A DNA stretch of 64,000 bases from Agroathelia rolfsii (taxonomy: Eukaryota; Basidiomycota; Agaricomycetes; Amylocorticiales; Amylocorticiaceae): positions 2,480,001 through 2,544,000 of the forward strand of contig JABRWF010000007.1 in assembly GCA_018343915.1 (NCBI GenBank). The letters run 5' to 3'. Shown in pieces: positions 35,943-47,555 of this stretch; positions within the stretch are counted from its first letter, which is position 1, and each line of letters starts with the position of its first letter. Both the position numbers and the translations under genes were made by a program. Under the pieces are notes generated by a model. It was given only the letters and a program-made list of their open reading frames with translations. It did not search any database and had not been told where the DNA came from.

Positions 35943-36991
35943 CTAAAGCCTTTCTCTCATCCACCCAGTAACAGCCTCGGCCCACTCCTCGCCCTCTCCG
36001 CTTGCTGGCGCCGCAATAATACTAAGGTGATTGTGAATATTTACAATAAGCCTTTGAACGGGTCTTTTTCCTTGCTGGCGTTTCTCCCATGACGCAAGAA
36101 AGTCATCATTGGTCATCTTGATGACCTGAAAATCTCCCTTGGCCTCTATCATCATCATATCCGGGAAAGTATCTAACATCTCCTTCTTTGCACTGTTCAG
36201 TAGAGCTATGGGCGCTTTCTTGATGGCCTCTTCTTTACTCCCCCAATAGGCATTTACAATGTCCTCCGGCAGATCTTCGCCAGGGTAGAAAAAGTTGAAC
36301 GGTGTGCTCACGGGAAGATAGCCCTTTATTGGGTACGGAAATTTTTGGCTCAGATGCTGCCTAACGCCTTCATCCAGAAAGATTGTGGCGATGTGTGCAC
36401 CGCCAGCAGAGTGACCCATGAGGAAGATATGCTCGAGATCGATGGAGAGCTTCGTGTCAGCCTCTACACTCTCTGTATTTTCAGCGAGCCAGCCCAGAGC
36501 ATCAACCAGATCTTCTGCAGGCCCGGGATAGGTGACGTGGGGTACCAGTCGATAATCAGGGATAATGGTCAGAAACCCCTTTGACGTGAAAAATGAACCG
36601 ATGTTGCCGTAGATGAGTGGCCAGGCGGCGAGTGTGCGGTCACCCATGATAAAGTAACCACCGTATAGGAAGAACAGAACTGGTATTTTCTTTGTTTCGG
36701 AGAGGCCTGGGGGATAGTACACGTCCATCTATGATCCAAGGTAAGCCGGTGCCTTCGGTTCACTTAAATGCAAAAACTTACGTAGTTTCTATCTAGAGGC
36801 CCGAATCTGAACGTTTTCTTTATGACCCTGTTTTTCTCTTCGTTCTTGCTCAGAAGTGGCATAAATGCACCATAGCCTAGGTGTACTGTGAGCTCCGAAA
36901 CGAGTGACATCCACCATTATAAATACACACTAAAGGCTATGATCTCTGGTAGCACCAGCTTCTCTGGAGTTGCTTTGACAATGATATTCAT
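35943..36991 (-). CDS. Alpha/beta hydrolase, esterase/lipase-like
   Basis: Three exons on the minus strand (36991-36931, 36885-36782, 36728-35943) sum to 951 nt, 316 residues. The fold motifs are a VLFFLYGGYF oxyanion segment (a variant of HGGG), PDYRLVPHVTYPGPAEDLVDAL as in the hormone-sensitive-lipase/BD-FAE group, and nucleophile GHSAGGAH. A likely Asp sits in IEAKGDFQ and a likely His in NIHNHLS near the C-terminus. No signal peptide is visible, so an intracellular esterase is most likely. The substrate is unknown. Two small 5' exons were added because they splice in frame to MDVYYPP and give a plausible N-terminus (MNIIVKATPEKLVLPEIIAF). Confidence 0.75.
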
Positions 36992-37396
36992 TGTGGTAAG
37001 GAAATGGTTGTTGAATAGTTACAGAGCACGATGATTTCCCTCGTAGTGAATGGGCTCCTATAATGTAATTTGTAAAGTATTCTGTTCGACGAAAAATTGA
37101 GGCGCGCGGTCTTCCGTGCCTGCGCCAGCTTCATGACATTTCCTTGCCAACAACGAATGATGAACCGATGAAATGATTTGTTTCGTTCTGATAACAATCA
37201 CCAGTACCGAAAGACAAACCACCGATTTCCAGGACCGACATCACGTATCGCTCTCTTAATAGCTTTTAACCATATGCTTATCGTAAATCGAGAATGCACA
37301 ATTAGTCTCATGTGAGGCCTTGCAGAGATAAAATATATAAATGAATCAATCTAACGAAGAATCTAAAAACTTAGTGCCACAAAAATCAGTTGAGTA
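36992..37396. other. Intergenic region between hydrolase and NCS1 permease genes
   Basis: No gene recognised. Expected to hold the hydrolase promoter and the permease 3' UTR. Confidence 0.4.
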
Positions 37397-40134
37397 TCAT
37401 GCGATCTGATCACTTTTATTCTCTTCTTTCATATCTTCTTCGTACATAGATGACCTATGCAGCTCCGAGTCAGTCGCCGGCTGCATAGATTTGAACGTGC
37501 CAAAGATGTCTTTTTCATCAACTTCTCCTAAACCTTTCGGAGGCCAGATAGTGTTCAAGACAAGCCATATAGTGCCACTGATAGAGAAGCCGAGTAACCA
37601 GGACATGTAGTAAACGTGCCTGAGAAAGGGCACAAAAGAATGTTTAGAAACACTTTTTGGTACGGTCATGGTGGGGGACGTACATCCAAGTTTCGCTGAC
37701 TTGGACTGACCCAGGGGTCACTGCAGCACAGAAACCGGGCATGCTCGGCCATACACCCTAGATAGTTTGTGTGAGCTAATCTATAGCAGAGGTATGACAG
37801 AGTCACTTGCCATGACCCATGCAACCGGTGCCCGCCAATTGAGACCATTATAAAACCTACGAAGGTCAGTAAGGACGTAAAGAGTACCGAAACCCACCGG
37901 TGCTCACCAGTAATCGCTGCTCTCATTCGCTAGATATAGATGTGATAGCTTTATCCTTCGGCGTCGGATAACGTGGTATTCTACGACCATAATCCCCGTA
38001 AGGGGACCGAGGAAAACAGCATAACCAGATATAGCCGAGATAAAAGAGTTTGCCGTCTGTTCAAATGAGTCAATCACTGATGAAATGAGAAATTGCCGAG
38101 GGACTTGAAGCTTACGTTGAGTATCTTCCAAGGATTGATGCATATGCCAATAATAGCAATGATATAGGATCCACGGCGGATGTTTATGTACCTATTGTAT
38201 TGTAAGAGTGCGATTCAGTCTCCTGTGTACTGTGAGAGTACAAAACTGTACCGACTTGGGCGCGAGTGCTGCTAGATCCATGCCACCAACGACACCACAC
38301 GCCACAACCTACAGAGTAAGCGATAGAAAGCGTTCAGCTATCGATTTCCATATGTATATGCATAGACGTCAAATGACTTACGTTTACACACAACTGCGCT
38401 AACAAAAACGCAGCAGAAGCAAAGAACACGGCGGCGCGAGCGCCTGGGCCGCCATTCTTCTGGATTGCTTCAAGAAGATCGTACAATCGCCTATACTAGG
38501 GCCTTAAGTCTCCTGCATAAATGAAGAATTTGGTCATGAACCCACCAGAGCAAAGGTTCATCAGGATAAAAACCGCGCGCGCAAGAAGTGGTGACGATAC
38601 CCAGGATATTCGAGCCCAAGAGACAGATAGGGATTATAAACACCTGCCCCCAGATTTGATCCCCAGAGTTGACGGCGTAACGTGAGAAGTCTAAAATATA
38701 ACGGTTTGAATTCAGAGATCAAGCTGTAAATAACGAAAAAAAGGAGGAAACTTTACCACTCTGGTACATGATGCCCCCAGCCCAGCCACCAATCCCACTT
38801 GTGACCATGCGCATCATGACCCAGCTCAACCTACTGCCCTGTAGCTTGTCAACCCCATAGATATCTTCTGGATTTGTCCATAGTGGCCCTGCGTTCCCCT
38901 GCTTGACGAGTGCCCAGATGAAGATGGTTATTGCTGTGATGGAAACAACGACAGACGCAAAGATGGCGGGGACGCGATATCTACAGAGATAGGTATGTGA
39001 GCGAGGTGCAGGATGCCTTGAACCGATGAATAATGAATAGACGGACGCACTGTTCTGGTCTTAGCAGGAACATTGGCAGGGACATGATCCAGAAAATTAT
39101 GAACGAGACTGTTCGGATATATCTTAACAGGGAAGAAGAGGAAAGTTCAGAAGCAACTGACCGAATTCATTTGTCGTCATCCCCGCATTCGGGCCAAATG
39201 TATTTTTCAAGTTGTAGAAACTCGCTGAGAAAAGATAGATCATGTAAACCTAAAAGTGGGTGGTTTGTTTTCTTGGACTCACGCCAGATCGACCCTATCA
39301 AAACTTTGACGAGCTGACCGCCGTACCACCCTAAAACCCCATACCAGCAACAAGACAGAATGATCCGATTGCATACGACAAACCATGCACCTCGACTGTC
39401 AGATAAAAAATCGAATATGAATTTCGACAAGGTCATCACCGGAAACTGGAATCAGAACTTCGAAATGCTGGCAACTTACACACCCCAGCCCGTGCGATTA
39501 AGCACAGCCTATAAAATCCCAAGAATTCGAATGTGGGTAAGATCGAGACCTAAATAACACGCAAACTCACGAATGGAATATGCCATTTTCCACCTCCCAT
39601 ACCATTTATAACGAGAAACAGACATATACTACACGATGGAAAGTCAGAATTCCATATAAACCTATTGAGGATGCATGAAAATCACAAACATGATTGTGCT
39701 GATAGCATTAACTACGGAAAATTATGCATTAGCAGTATCGCAGAGACCAAGAAGAAAATTACTCACCTGCAATTGCCTGGCCAACCGTAAGGCCGACGGC
39801 CACTATATCGTGGGTTAGATACAACACAAGTCTAATCGAAATCACGTGTTCCTCACATGCTGTAGAAGCGCCAGACCACTCCGCAATGTTGATGGCTGCA
39901 GAAGAATGAGTAATGTAGTCAAGGACATGTGAAGATGTCAGGGGCACCAGTTGAAAGCCAAAAGAATAGAAAGATCTTTTTCGACCAAGTCCTCCGTGAT
40001 GGGAGAAGAGGCAGAACATCTGCATTTTGATACAAGGATACATCTCCTGAAACCTTGATGCGAGTCAGATGAGCGTTCGTTTCAATATCGATCGTATGCA
40101 CCTGAAGTTTCTGGAGGAGTCCGCCTAATGCCAT
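37397..40134 (-). CDS. NCS1-family nucleobase/allantoin permease
   Basis: Minus-strand gene with about a dozen introns, start ATG at 40134 (MALGGLLQKLQVHT), stop at 37397-37399. Family hallmarks are LPLLPSRRTWSKK before helix 1, INIAEWSGASTALAVGLTVGQAIA in helices 1-2, and GKWHIPFAVLNRTGWGVSRG. Then come WYGVLGWYGGQLVKVLIGSIW, DFSRYAVN, YAVFLGPLTGIMVVEYHVIR and YNWRAPVAWV-like segments. The C-terminal tail is acidic and cytoplasmic (MKEENKSDQIA). NCS1 permeases import uracil, cytosine, allantoin, thiamine or related compounds across the plasma membrane. The specific substrate is not predictable. A 61-nt intron near 39.6 kb has to be spliced to keep the frame. Some intron calls in this gene are tentative. 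Confidence 0.78.
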
Positions 40135-41369
40135 CGGTCTAGGATGAGGTTCGGTGACAAGACGAATTAGCCCAACTTTCTCTTAGCAGTGGTGCAAACA
40201 TAGCGGCGATAACGCTCGGACTTCCGAAGCCAGCAAGGCTCTTTTTTTTTCTGGGTGTCCGCCTCAGAGCCAATAGGTTCCACTGATTTCATTAACTTCC
40301 CAAGCTTCTTTTGGTTTCGGGCTTCGTCGGCAAGAGTGTCGGCGATCCTAGAAGAGGCAGACTTTTTGATCGCTTTCATGTGATGGCTTGTACTGCACAT
40401 TTAGGCGGTCTTCAATATTTGTAATTACATACATAATATATTGCATACACAAGTTAAATATTCCACAAAAAATCTCTCCAAAGTATGGGCACATCATGTA
40501 CTCCATACAAAAGTCAGACCTCTTCAATTATCAGAGCTGCAATACTAACAAGCATACTTTAACAACTAAACAATCCCAGCTCTAATCTTGGTGCACCACA
40601 TTCGTAGATCGCTAAATTTCATGACGTCTTCTCAAAATACTGATAAGATTTGGAACGGGTAGCGAGGGCAGTTCTAAGAGTAGTCCAATTCATCACTGGT
40701 AGTGAGCGAGAGTTACGTTGGGGAGTCTGTTCATTCTTGTGCGCTAGATATGATATAGGAGACTAAGAGGGGCGATGAGGAAATCGCATATATCATGATG
40801 CTCTATATGTCTTTGCATCAAGCGCTAGCCTGAGATGCAGTAATACACGTGGGTATGAGCACTGGCATCGCACCCATGTGCATGCATGCCCAATGTCTTC
40901 CTCATGCGACCACCGTTTCGTGATTTCGTGTTTATTTGCCTTTGTTCAACCGTCATTTGTGAAGCGATAGACGAAAGCCAAAACGGCATCAAAATCACGG
41001 AATAGCCTGACCTTTGTTCATCAAAGCCTGGACAACTCAGAGCGCTGGCTGATCAAGCTATCGGAATCACAAAGGGACAGTGATAAGCAGAAATACAGGC
41101 AATGCTCACTTATTCACTACCGGCATCATCATGACGAATCCCATGGTTCCACAACAAATTTTGTTTTACAAGCACTTGGCAAGAGTCATCAGCCATGCCG
41201 CCATGAGCGGGATTCCTGACTGCTTAGAAATACACACGTGGCGTCATGTGACCGCGTTTTTCGGGTGCTAATTAATTTATAAAAGCACTCTCGCCACTTT
41301 ACAGCTCCCGTCCTCATTATCTTGACTACCCCTCCGTCGCTTCCCTCTCTTTTCTGACGACTCGACACA
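40135..41369. other. Divergent intergenic region between permease and peroxiredoxin genes
   Basis: Shared upstream region of two divergent genes. A Lys-rich minus-strand open frame at about 40167-40400 (MKAIKKSASSRIADTLADEA) could be chance or a 5' exon. I could not splice it convincingly to the permease. Pyrimidine-rich stretches lie just before the peroxiredoxin start (about 41285-41365), typical of strongly expressed fungal genes. Confidence 0.4.
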
Positions 41370-42182
41370 ATGGCCCCCATTATCCAGCGCCCTGCCCCTA
41401 CTTTCACTGCTCCTGCCGTTATTAACGGCCAGTTCCAGGATGTCTCCCTCTCTGACTTCCTCGGTCAATGGTACGCTCAATTATTTCGACTCTTCACTGG
41501 ACTGGATAAATAAGACCACCCAGGGTCATCCTTCTGTTCTACCCCATGTAAGTAACAGCTCACCACTCGATTAATTTATTACTTGAATATTTTTCTACCT
41601 ATAGGGACTTCACCTTTGTTTGCCCGACCGAAATCCTGGCTTTCAATGACCACCTTCCCGAGTTCAAGGCGCTCAACGTCCAGGTCCTCGGCGTTTCTAC
41701 TGACTCTCAGTACTCGCACTTTGCATGGGCCTCTCAACCCCGCAAGGAGGGTGGCCTTGGCCCTGACCTTGCTCTTCCCCTCATCGCCGACAGGAACATG
41801 AAGATTTCGCGCGACTATGGCGTTCTTATCGAAGAAGAGGGCATTGCTCTCCGTGGTAGCTTCCTCATCGATCCTAAGGGCACTCTCCGTCAAATCACTG
41901 TCAACGATCTTCCTGTCGGCCGCTCCGTCGATGAGGCCATCCGCCTGGTCAAGGCCTTCCAATTCACTGTGAGTCTTATTGTCACTAAGCCACAAGTGTA
42001 TTTTTCCTCACGCATTTTTCTCTATCCAGGATGAACACGGCGAGGTCTGCCCTGCTAACTGGCAGGAGAACGGCAAGACGATCAAGGCTACTCCAACGGA
42101 GAAGTTGGCGTACTTTGAATCCGTCGGCCACGCCAACGGTGCTGTCAATGGCACGTCCAACAAACGTCCTCGCGTCGACTAA
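41370..42182 (+). CDS. Typical 2-Cys peroxiredoxin (Tsa1/Prx1-like)
   Basis: Four exons (41370-41470, 41524-41547, 41605-41968, 42030-42182) sum to 642 nt, 213 residues. Exon 2 is just 24 nt. The peroxidatic cysteine is in DFTFVCPTE and the resolving cysteine in HGEVCPANW, so this is the typical 2-Cys class. It reduces hydrogen peroxide and alkyl hydroperoxides, using thioredoxin, in the cytosol. The GGLG and C-terminal YF motifs (KEGGLGP, LAYFESV) associated with sensitivity to over-oxidation are both present. A short extra tail ([11 protein letters not shown]) ends in a basic, possibly nuclear-localising stretch. Start chosen at the first ATG after a pyrimidine-rich leader. Confidence 0.95.
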
Positions 42183-42774
42183 GATGATCCAAATCTCACA
42201 CATTTTCATGTTTCTTTCTTGGTCTCTTTCAGGCACTGTCGCTTAAGTTATTCCCTTTGATCGCACTACTGCGCCTCTCTGTGTCCTCCCTCCCCCACCC
42301 ACTCTTTATCGTTGCCGTGTCCGTGTCCCTCGCATTCTGTCCTCACTTAGATCCTCACCCCCCTCCGTCTGAATCCTCCCCGTGGGTTTTTGTTGCCCCA
42401 CACTCGAACGATGTTGGATAGACATTATAGAAGTGTTCGTGCCTAGTTTAGAGAGTGCCTGATAGACAAATAAAGATTCAAGAACTAACATAGAAAATGT
42501 ACTGATGATTTGTAAATACAAAAACTCATGCCACTTTGCATCTTGTGTCGATAAATCACATACTTGACTGTGCGTGTATATTACTTGACAATGTACAGGG
42601 CTATTCCTATGGCGACGATCCCTGAATCCGTTTGCCACGGCCTGTTTGCATCACTACCTGAGAATTCTTCATTGCGGGCATAGGACGCGTCGATATCGTG
42701 GCTCAACGGTGCCATGTGTTTTTGTGACGATCCTCGAAGACGTAAAACAAAAGTGACGACGCCTGTCATAAAAT
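42183..42774. other. Convergent 3' region of peroxiredoxin and TRM112 genes
   Basis: No gene recognised. Contains the 3' UTRs of two converging genes. An AATAAA-like signal (CAAATAAAGA) lies near 42470. Confidence 0.4.
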
Positions 42775-43569
42775 TTAGGCGACTTCGTCCTCGGCCAGGA
42801 GCTGCAGGGATGATAAGTTTGTTTTCTCTTTCGAGAATGATGATCGGCATCTCGAACGAAAGCCGTAATGTCTACACACCATGTTTGGTATTCCATTGGA
42901 GATAGGATAGACGTGAGAGCATCCAGGGCAGATCATTTGCCCTTCTTCGACATGGATCTGTGAGACAAGAATCAAAGGTTAGTATTGATTCAATGCTGGA
43001 GAAATGTTATGATTTAAGGTGGGGAGATGGAATAGACTGAGCCATGTACTTGAACCTAGGCCTTGAAAGACGTGTGGAGAGCGAAGAGGATGATGATGCA
43101 GATGAAAAAGGTCATATGCGCTGTTGCTCACCTCTAACAAGACATGATGCAGTTTTTGTAAGAAATCGTCAGAGATCATTTCGGGAGGCTCTTCGGGTAA
43201 CGATGTATCTCCTAACTAGAGCCAGAATGTAGGATGAGCTTTTCCTTCATTTGTAGGACAGTTTTGGGATCAAGGAAAAAGATCTGATCCCTCGCTATGC
43301 AAAATTCGTATTTGAGGGAAATAGAGGCTTTGAATCTTCCCTCTATTTCTCTGAAATAGATCGAATTAAGTACAATATCTCCTTACCTGTTTTGCAGCAG
43401 TGATCAACGCCTTCCATTCAATTTTTGGCATAAAGTTCCTTATGAAATCTGGATTGAAATCGGCTTCGCGAACTTCAATCTCCACATCTTTGAATGCCAA
43501 TGGAAAGCTGTTTGTTGTGCAGCCCTTGGCATGGCATGCAAGAAGATTATGCGTGATCAGCCTGACCAT
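42775..43569 (-). CDS. TRM112: TRM112, methyltransferase activator subunit
   Basis: Four exons on the minus strand (43569-43387, 43215-43132, 42957-42880, 42801-42775) sum to 372 nt, 123 residues, the normal family size. It begins MVRLITHNLLACHAKGC, and the second cysteine pair is in ICPGCSHVYPI. Together these form the zinc site. The family signature PISNGIPNMLL closes the protein. TRM112 is a small obligate partner that stabilises several SAM-dependent methyltransferases acting on tRNA, 18S rRNA and translation release factor. It is divergently transcribed from RRP45 with 272 bp between start codons, implying a shared promoter for two RNA/translation-related genes. Confidence 0.93.
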
Positions 43570-43841
43570 GATAGCCGCTGTTGTACTGGCAGTCGTCGCT
43601 CAGTTGTCGAACAGTAATCGTCGTTGTCGCCGACCAACGGGGCGGTCAAGGTTGTTTGCGTTTGTGAAAGTGAAAAATCATGACAAACAAGCATTATGCC
43701 CTTGTGTTGTACATGTCACACATCTTTCGCTTTTTCCCTCTCGGTCTCAGGCTTCTCCAGAATCTCTTCAATCCTTGCTCTACGAGCTTCTCAACTGCTA
43801 GTAGCGGCTTGCAGCCAATAATACCACTCTGATTGTTCACT
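43570..43841. promoter_or_regulatory. Bidirectional promoter between TRM112 and RRP45
   Basis: Only 272 bp separate the two divergent start codons, so the promoters of both genes must overlap here. No specific motif could be assigned with confidence. Confidence 0.55.
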
Positions 43842-45064
43842 ATGCGCCCACCTTCGCCATCAATACCAGAACGCGAGTTCTTGCTATCTGCACTCCAGGA
43901 ATCCCTACGCATAGATGGCCGTCAGATGTTGGAGAACCGCACATTCTCGATCGAGTTTGGCTCAGAGCTCGGATGGGTGGAGTGTTCTCTGGGAAAGACA
44001 AAGTATGCAGGCAGATCCTTGTCTCAGCCATATACATTTTTTTGGGAAGCGCATGAATTCACTTCACTCCCTTGCGGCATCGTCATTTTTTCTTTAGGGT
44101 CATAGCGCAGGTTGACGCAAAGATGGTCAAGCCTACACCCGAACGCCCATTCGAAGGCATGCTCACTGTGCACTGCGAACTGTCGCCTATGGCCTCATCT
44201 GATTACGAACCCGGTCGGTGAGTCAGGTGCGGATCTCTTTCGTGGATAAATATCGTATGTGTGACTGGACACCCAACACCAACGCCAACATCTACATGTG
44301 TACTTTTATCATCGCAGGCCCTCGGAGGAGGAAGTCGTCATCGTACGCATGCTGGACAAGGTGTTGCGGAGAAGCGATGCGATTGATAAAGAGAGCTTGT
44401 GTATTCTTGCCGGGCAGAGGGTGAGTACATTTGGCTTCCTCTAGTTTCATTGGTTTTGTCTGTCTATCGGGGACTCACGAAGAACACAACGCATCAGGTA
44501 TGGCACGTCAGAGTAACGATCCACTGCTTAGCAGACGCGGGCAACATGCTTGACTGTGCTTGCTTGGCAGGCATCATTGCTCTCAAGCATTTTCGTCGAC
44601 CCGATGTCGAGGTCATCGGGGATGAAGTCACAGTGGTAGGGCACTTTCCTTGACTTCTTTAACGTTTCTGCTTATAATCTTTTCATTCCTTTCTTTCCGA
44701 AAAGCATCCGCCAACTGAACGCGCACCGGTCCCACTATCCTTACACCACATGCCACTATGCTTCACATTTGCATTCCTCATCCCACCGGCTACCTCGTCA
44801 TCCGCACCTCCCCCTGACGCCATCTCCGTACTGGATCCATCCTTGCTCGAGGGCAGGCTAGCCGCTGGAACGCTTTCCATCGCACTCAACGCCCAGCGAG
44901 AGCTGTGCGTATTGCAGAAAATGGGCGGTGCGGCGTTGGCTCCAGAGGAAGTGTCCAAATTGGTCGACGTCGCAGTTTTGAAGGCAAAAGAGCTGGATTC
45001 GTTCATAGAGAGACGACTCAAGGAAGATTGGGAGACGAGGAAAACGGTGGTTGAGGTGAGATAA
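43842..45064 (+). CDS. RRP45: Exosome complex core subunit RRP45 (EXOSC9-like)
   Basis: Five exons (43842-44002, 44098-44217, 44318-44420, 44498-44635, 44705-45064) sum to 882 nt, 293 residues. The N-terminus SIPEREFLLSALQESLRIDGR is diagnostic, followed by RNase PH-fold segments: ELGWVECSLGKTKVIAQVDA, FEGMLTVHCELSPMAS, VWHVRVTIHCLADAGNMLDC and ALKHFRRPDV. RRP45 is one of the six catalytically inactive RNase PH-like ring subunits of the RNA exosome, acting in 3'-5' RNA processing and decay in nucleus and cytoplasm. Length fits the fungal form without the long metazoan tail. Confidence 0.92.
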
Positions 45065-45285
45065 TGGAATATGTGATGTAAGATGTGCTTGCGTTTTTTC
45101 TTTCACAAAAAAATGGCCTCTGGATATGCTCTATAACAGTTGGGGTAGAATTCAATCAACTAGCAGCCTTTGAGATGGCAAGATGGGTTTGACATTGTAT
45201 CACAAATGCTAGTGAAACGTAAAGAAATATGGATATACAAGGCTTGAATCAAGTCCGAGAAATATATTAAGAAAAATCCGTCTTG

Positions 45286-46579
45286 CTAAGTCATGAACCT
45301 GTCTTCAGCCGAAGCCGCATTCAAGATTTGTATAGGTAGAGATCCCTGAGATTGTCGTATTCCATTAGTATGGGATTTGCCATTCAGTTCTCGCCCGTAT
45401 GAATCTTCAGCAGCAAGAACGCTTTGAGGGATGGGCACAGGGTCAATAAGCAATTCTGCTCGTGGTCTGCCAGGAAAGTTAGTACGAAGCCAGGACGTCC
45501 TGAGAGATGGGAAGAAAGGGACCATCATACCCGAAAGTGGCTCGGAGTAGATCATCCAGCATGACTTCCTTGGCATCCTTTTCCGCCGCCAACTCCTTCT
45601 CCGCCACCTTGAGTTCTTCAAGGAGAAGGTCGTGTTCGGAGATCGCATGTTCGTATTTCGCCTTTGTGAGAAGATATTTGACCATTGTCGGTGTTCGACG
45701 ATGAATCAAGCCTGTTGTAGGGTCCCGTTTGCTCAGTAAATAGGGAGGGATACCATCCAAGTCATCTTCATCGTCCGCCGAATCCTCTTCAACCTGCATC
45801 CGCTCCTGTATGTGGTTTACGAAAGGTATCGGAAAGGTATCGGATAGGTCGGTATGGCCGTTTCTACCGTTGTTAGGGTTCGGGTTGGCTTGGGCCTCTG
45901 CATCCTGACGGTTACGCCTGCGGTTGCCGCCCCGTCCGCTGGCCGGTAGAGGGAGGGTCATGTTGTGTTGTTGTCGCATATGCTTGGCAAGGGCGTCGGA
46001 GCGAGTAAATGACTTGTCGCATTCTATTGTGCACCAGTATCAAAACACAAATATGAATATTTGAAGTAAGACTGAAAGAACTGAGGCATACCGGGTATAG
46101 GGCATATACATGGCTTCTCGCCCGTGTGCGAACGAATGTGAGATATTAAGGCGTAGCGCGAAGTCTGTGCATAGCCACGTCTTGAACAAGTTGACCATTC
46201 GCAAGTATAGTTGGACTTGTGCATGCCAATGTGATCTGGGAAGATGATGCTTCATCTCGGATCTCCAGACGAGAGAGATAACTGTTGGGCAAAGTAGCGG
46301 CACCGTACCATTGTGTATGTGATCGATGAGAGTTGGCAGATGCGTAAATACAATGCCACAGTCCTCCCATTGACAAGTGATGAAATCCAGGCTTCTTATA
46401 TTTCCTCTCGCGCCTGCGGCGACGGGCTCGGGGCTACCGCCGCGGGAGGCGGAGGGTGCATGAGATGCGTTTGTGCCTGTCGGTGGCTGGTTGTATTCAT
46501 CCTCACTGGCGGATGAAGAGGAAGCAGGTGCAATACGGGGTGGTGGTGATGGAGAACGAGAGGAGATGGAGTGTGCCAT
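45286..46579 (-). CDS. C2H2 zinc-finger protein, possibly INO80 complex subunit (Iec1-like)
   Basis: Minus-strand gene, start ATG at 46579, stop at 45286-45288, about four exons. A Ser/Pro-rich N-terminus is followed by three C2H2 fingers: CQWEDCGIVFTHLPTLIDHIH, CEWSTCSRRGYAQTSRYALISH and CDKSFTRSDALAKHMRQQH, linked by SHTGEKP. An acidic segment follows (EEDSADDEDDLDGIPPYLL), then a coiled-coil-like stretch rich in Glu/Lys/Leu (LLEELKVAEKELAAEKDAK). Fingers plus the SKRDPTTGLIHRRTPTMVKY-type segment resemble fission-yeast Iec1, a zinc-finger subunit of the INO80 chromatin remodeller. I hold that assignment loosely. A generic C2H2 transcription regulator is the alternative. Confidence 0.72.
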
Positions 46580-46757
46580 GGTCAACCAGAGGCCCAGGGG
46601 AAGTGGTTGTGAATATCAGAGAGTAGTCCAGCACTGGTCATCGGCATCCAAGCCAAGGTGACACTGTGATCGAGAACCAGTCGAGGTTCCTGGGGTAATT
46701 TCCGAGTCCATCAACAAAGAGTGTAAATGTATTTACATTTTTTTCTGAACAGGAAAA
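46580..46757. other. Short spacer between zinc-finger gene and tRNA-Glu
   Basis: Fewer than 180 bp. Serves as promoter side of the minus-strand zinc-finger gene and upstream region of the tRNA. Confidence 0.4.
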
Positions 46758-46844
46758 TCGGATATGGTGTAACGGCTAACATTGCCGCCTCTCATTCAGA
46801 GAGTTTGTCCGCGGCAGCTCGGGGTTCGATTCCCCGTATCCGAA
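46758..46844 (+). tRNA. tRNA-Glu (anticodon CUC) with 15-nt intron
   Basis: The acceptor stem TCGGATA/TATCCGA is fully paired, the discriminator base is A, the anticodon stem is GCCGC/GCGGC and the T arm is CGGGG-TTCGATT-CCCCG. A 15-nt intron (TTCAGAGAGTTTGTC) follows the base after the CTC anticodon. The 72-nt mature sequence is identical to the copy at 30928-31014, but the genes point in opposite directions. A TGTTTTTG run follows the 3' end as a likely Pol III terminator. Confidence 0.92.
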
Positions 46845-47049
46845 TGTTTTTGTGCTCAATTCTATGCCCCGTTTTTAGAGACTTTAAGAATGGAGCTTTA
46901 CATGCACTTCCTTTGAGATATATCATTTTGGGTCACCTAGTAAGCGGTATGCAGGTAGCTAGTCTTTTCTCAGGAAGAATTTGCGCCGTCCAAATTTTGG
47001 ACTCTTAGGAATTTAGAGTCGTGACCTCTATACTGCACACCCCTTATAT

Positions 47050-47464
47050 ATTATATTGCACATTTTTTTTATTTTATATACCGCATCATGTACTAAAAGA
47101 AAACTACGGTGTCGTAAAGGCTATAGTGTAAGTTGCGCAGTATAGGGAAGTGTGGTGTGTAGTGGCATAAGGGTTATTGTAATGGAGATACTGGAAAGGT
47201 TAGCAGACCAGTTAATTGTGTTGTGGTAGTTGACGAAGGAGGGAGGGGAGGGGTAAATATATAGTTAAAGATTGGGGGGTGTTAACAAACGAATTTCCTA
47301 CTTTGGTGGAAAAATTGAGGGCATTTTTATTGTAGGGTTGATCTAGCAAGTTTTGTAAAGGCATTTGAGCCCGATACAAACTTCGCTAGTGCTGTAAGGC
47401 CTTTGTGTGTACTGAGGATAATTGGGGAGGAGAGGCCATTAGAGGCCTGAATTATATTGCACAT
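47050..47464 (+). repeat. Dispersed repeat, copy 2, bounded by 14-bp direct repeats
   Basis: The string ATTATATTGCACAT occurs at 47050-47063 and again at 47451-47464, 401 bp apart. The first part of the interval (about 47073-47215) matches the repeat at 12643-12785. No open reading frame of note. This could be a small non-autonomous element or solo LTR, but termini are not defined well enough to be sure. Confidence 0.45.
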
Positions 47465-47474
47465 ATTAAAAATA

Positions 47475-47490
47475 CATATATATATATATA
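47475..47490. repeat. AT dinucleotide microsatellite
   Basis: Alternating A/T run directly after the second ATTATATTGCACAT copy. Confidence 0.85.
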
Positions 47491-47555
47491 AACATGCTCT
47501 GAAATTGGGCTCTATCAACACTCTAACCTCGGCGGAAAGCATTCATGCAATTTGT

